Translations under genes and position numbers: made by a program
Assembly (NCBI GenBank): GCA_002720975.1
Contig: PBIX01000070.1
Span: forward strand, 1-35,892
DNA: 35,892 bases
Reading direction: 5' to 3'
Source: Planctomycetota bacterium
Lineage (GTDB): Bacteria; Planctomycetota; UBA1135; GCA-002686595
Shown here: positions 30,201-33,200 of the stretch, one piece after another
Layout of the letters: the number at the start of each line of letters is the position of its first letter
Position numbering within the stretch: position 1 is the stretch's first letter
The notes under the pieces: generated by a model
The model's input: the letters and a program-made list of their open reading frames with translations, nothing else
Told to the model about the DNA's origin: nothing
The model's database searches: none

Positions 30201-33200
30201 TCAGGCAGGACCCTACGTGAAGATTGAGGTTCCCACCGCGGCGCTGGAGGTGGCGGGGGTTGGGATTTCCGGCGGCATGGTCTTTGACCAGGAGACCGAC
30301 GAACTGGGTGGAACCATAACGCGACTGGCAGTGGACAACGCCCAGCTTGTTGTAAATGAGGAGGCAATCGCGGAAGCCGACGGAGCACTGGTAATCCTTG
30401 ATGATGGCCTGGCCGGGATTCTGAATGGGCGGGTGGCTACCCCCAGCACCGATGGAGGGTTCAGTGCAGAGGCCACCATCGGGGTGCGGATGAATACCAC
30501 AGGACGGGAGGTCAACCAGTCCATCACCCTTGGAACACGGACTTTCGTGATTGATCTGGATCCGATCCCGGGCGAATTGGAAGTGTTCGGATCGGCGCTG
30601 GTGAACATCGGAGATTTCGTCACGGTCGAACTCACGGAGGGAACCATCTCAGGTGGAGCGGGGTGGGTCTTTGCAGGAGTGGGACCCGCTCACCTCGAAG
30701 AACCGGATGACAACGGAGGGAAGGTCATCAATCCGTCTGCACGGGGCATTCTTCTGGGTGACGCCCGCCTGGTGCGCTCGGCGGACGGGAGCCTTTTCGT
30801 GGCAGAAGGCACGGTGCAGACCCTCGGACTGGAGGGATTTGACCTGTCCGGCACCGCCCGGGTAGTCTTTGCCGAGACCTCTGGCACAGCCCGGAGTCTC
30901 GAGCTTCCTGCATCCGGAGCACAACCGGTCGCGACTGTTTCCATTCCGGACGAGGCGGGAACCTACATCACGGTTGATGGGCTCAATCTGGAAATTGCAG
31001 GCCAGATCCTGTCAGGGGACTTCACCTTCACCTATCTGGCAGACCGGATTGATGTCGGGGTTGAGAATCTGAGGTTGAGTATTGGTGATGGCACGACGGA
31101 CTTCCTCACTCTCTGGAGCCCGGCCTCGAGCTTTACCTATGCGGATGCAGGTTTTGCCGCTGCCATCGAAGGTGAGGTTACGTTCAACCTGCCCTCCGAA
31201 GATTTCAGTTTTGGGGAGGGCGCGGGCAGCGCGCAATTGCTGATCAATACCACGCCGGTGGCCCAGACCCTCTCCCTGGGGGGAGATTCACTCACCTTGC
31301 CGGATGGGCCCTACGTGAAAATCCTGGCTCACCTGGATGGGGTGACCATCCTTGGCAATTCCCTTTCCGGGAATTTCAGCTTCGAGCAGGCGTGGGCGGA
31401 GAGCGCGGATCTTTCAGATGATGTGAGCGAAACGCTTTCGGATAATGATGAGAGCTCTTCTTCCGAGTTCGTGAAGATCGGACTGCTGGGAGTGAACCTG
31501 TTTGTCGGTGACCGGGGAGGAGCTGGCAGCGAGGATGACGCGGGGCTCTCCCTGACCGGGGGAAGTGGCGCTCTGGTGCTCACCTCGGATGGCCTTGCTG
31601 GTGACATCGGCGGAACGGTTGGTTTGTCCGTGCCTGGGGCCGAAGTTGGTTTCACGGGCGATCTCCGGGTGCGCATCAATACAACTGGGGCCGCGGTAGA
31701 GGAGAGTATTGAGATCGGCGGAGAGACTCTCAATCTCAACGTGCCGGGTGGCCCACAGAAGGCCGACGAGCAGGGCAATCTCCTCTATATTGATATCGAC
31801 TCTCAAGATGACAGCGAGACCGAGACAACGAATGCCTTTCAGGTAGATCCCGATGATCCCGATAACCTGCAAGTTGCCCTGCGTCCTGCCCTGGATTCCT
31901 ACTTCCAGTTCGCTGCAACGGACATGCGGCTGGATCTCTTTGGACAGATGATCTCGGGCAACTTCACCTTCGAGCAGTCCGACGGGGGAGTTGTGATTGC
32001 AGCCAGTGAAATCTTCGTTGGCCTGGGTGACGGTCAGCGTGATTTCGTCTCCATCAGCGAAGGGAGCGGGGCTTTCCGGATTACCTCTGCCGGTATCGCA
32101 GGCGCAGTGAGCGGAGTAGTGGGAGTGAGTGTGACCGGTGTCACGATCGAAGGTCAACTTGATCTGCTGGTAAACAGTACTACGACTGAAGTGAGTGAAA
32201 CGATCGAAGTCCCCGGGGCGGCGAACGTGGAACTGAAGGTCGCGGCAGGGGCGCAGGATTCACCCTATTTCCGATTCAAGGGAACCGACCTGACTGTGAA
32301 TCTGGCAGGTCAGGTTCTCACCGGCACCTTCTCCTTCGAGCAGGAGACCCGGGTGGACGGTGAGCGCTACGTTTCACTCGTGGTTGAGGAGGCCGCCCTC
32401 TCTCTGGGCTCCGGCTTTACTTCCATTCCCAGCATCAATGGCGCCTTCCTGATCTCCAGCGCCGGAGTGGCTGGAACCCTCTCCCTGGGAGGGAGCCTGG
32501 AGCTGGGACCGGTAGAGATCTCGGCAACCCGGATCGGATTGAATGTCAATACCGGTTCTGAGCCGGTCATTCTGGAGGATGGAGCATCCACCCGAATCCC
32601 GGAGGGGCCCTACTTCCAGATCGAGGCCATCGATGGGAGTATCACGGTGGGCGAGGTGAATCTCGAGGCCGACATCTACGTGCAGAAGGTAAGCACGGCA
32701 GGGGGTGGTGATCGCCTCACCCTGGTGATTAATGATCTTAACGCCACGATTGGCGGTCTGCAGGTGACGGAAGGACAGGGCGTGCTCCTGGTCCTGCCGG
32801 ACAGTGAAGTGGATGGAGAAGTGCAATCTGGAAGTGGTGGCGTGGTGGGGTCGCTGGCTGCCACGGTGAATCTGGGAGGAGTGATCGATGGCGTGGATCT
32901 CACGGGAACGATCCAGCTTCAGATCAACGACACGAGGCAGCGCATCAACGAGACGATCCAGGTTGGAGAGGAATCCGTGACGATCGACCTGCAGGCCGGA
33001 CCCTTTGTGCGTGTTGCGGTCACTGATGGGTCACTGACCATCGCAGGTCAGACCCTGAGTGGAAACTTCGCTTTTGAGAACCTCACAACCCCCGGACCAG
33101 ACGAGAATTTCTCCATTACGACGGATAATGGGAACGTCCTCGGCATGGCTGCGACCAACGTTTCCCTGACACTGGGAGACGGGACCACGGATTACGTGCT

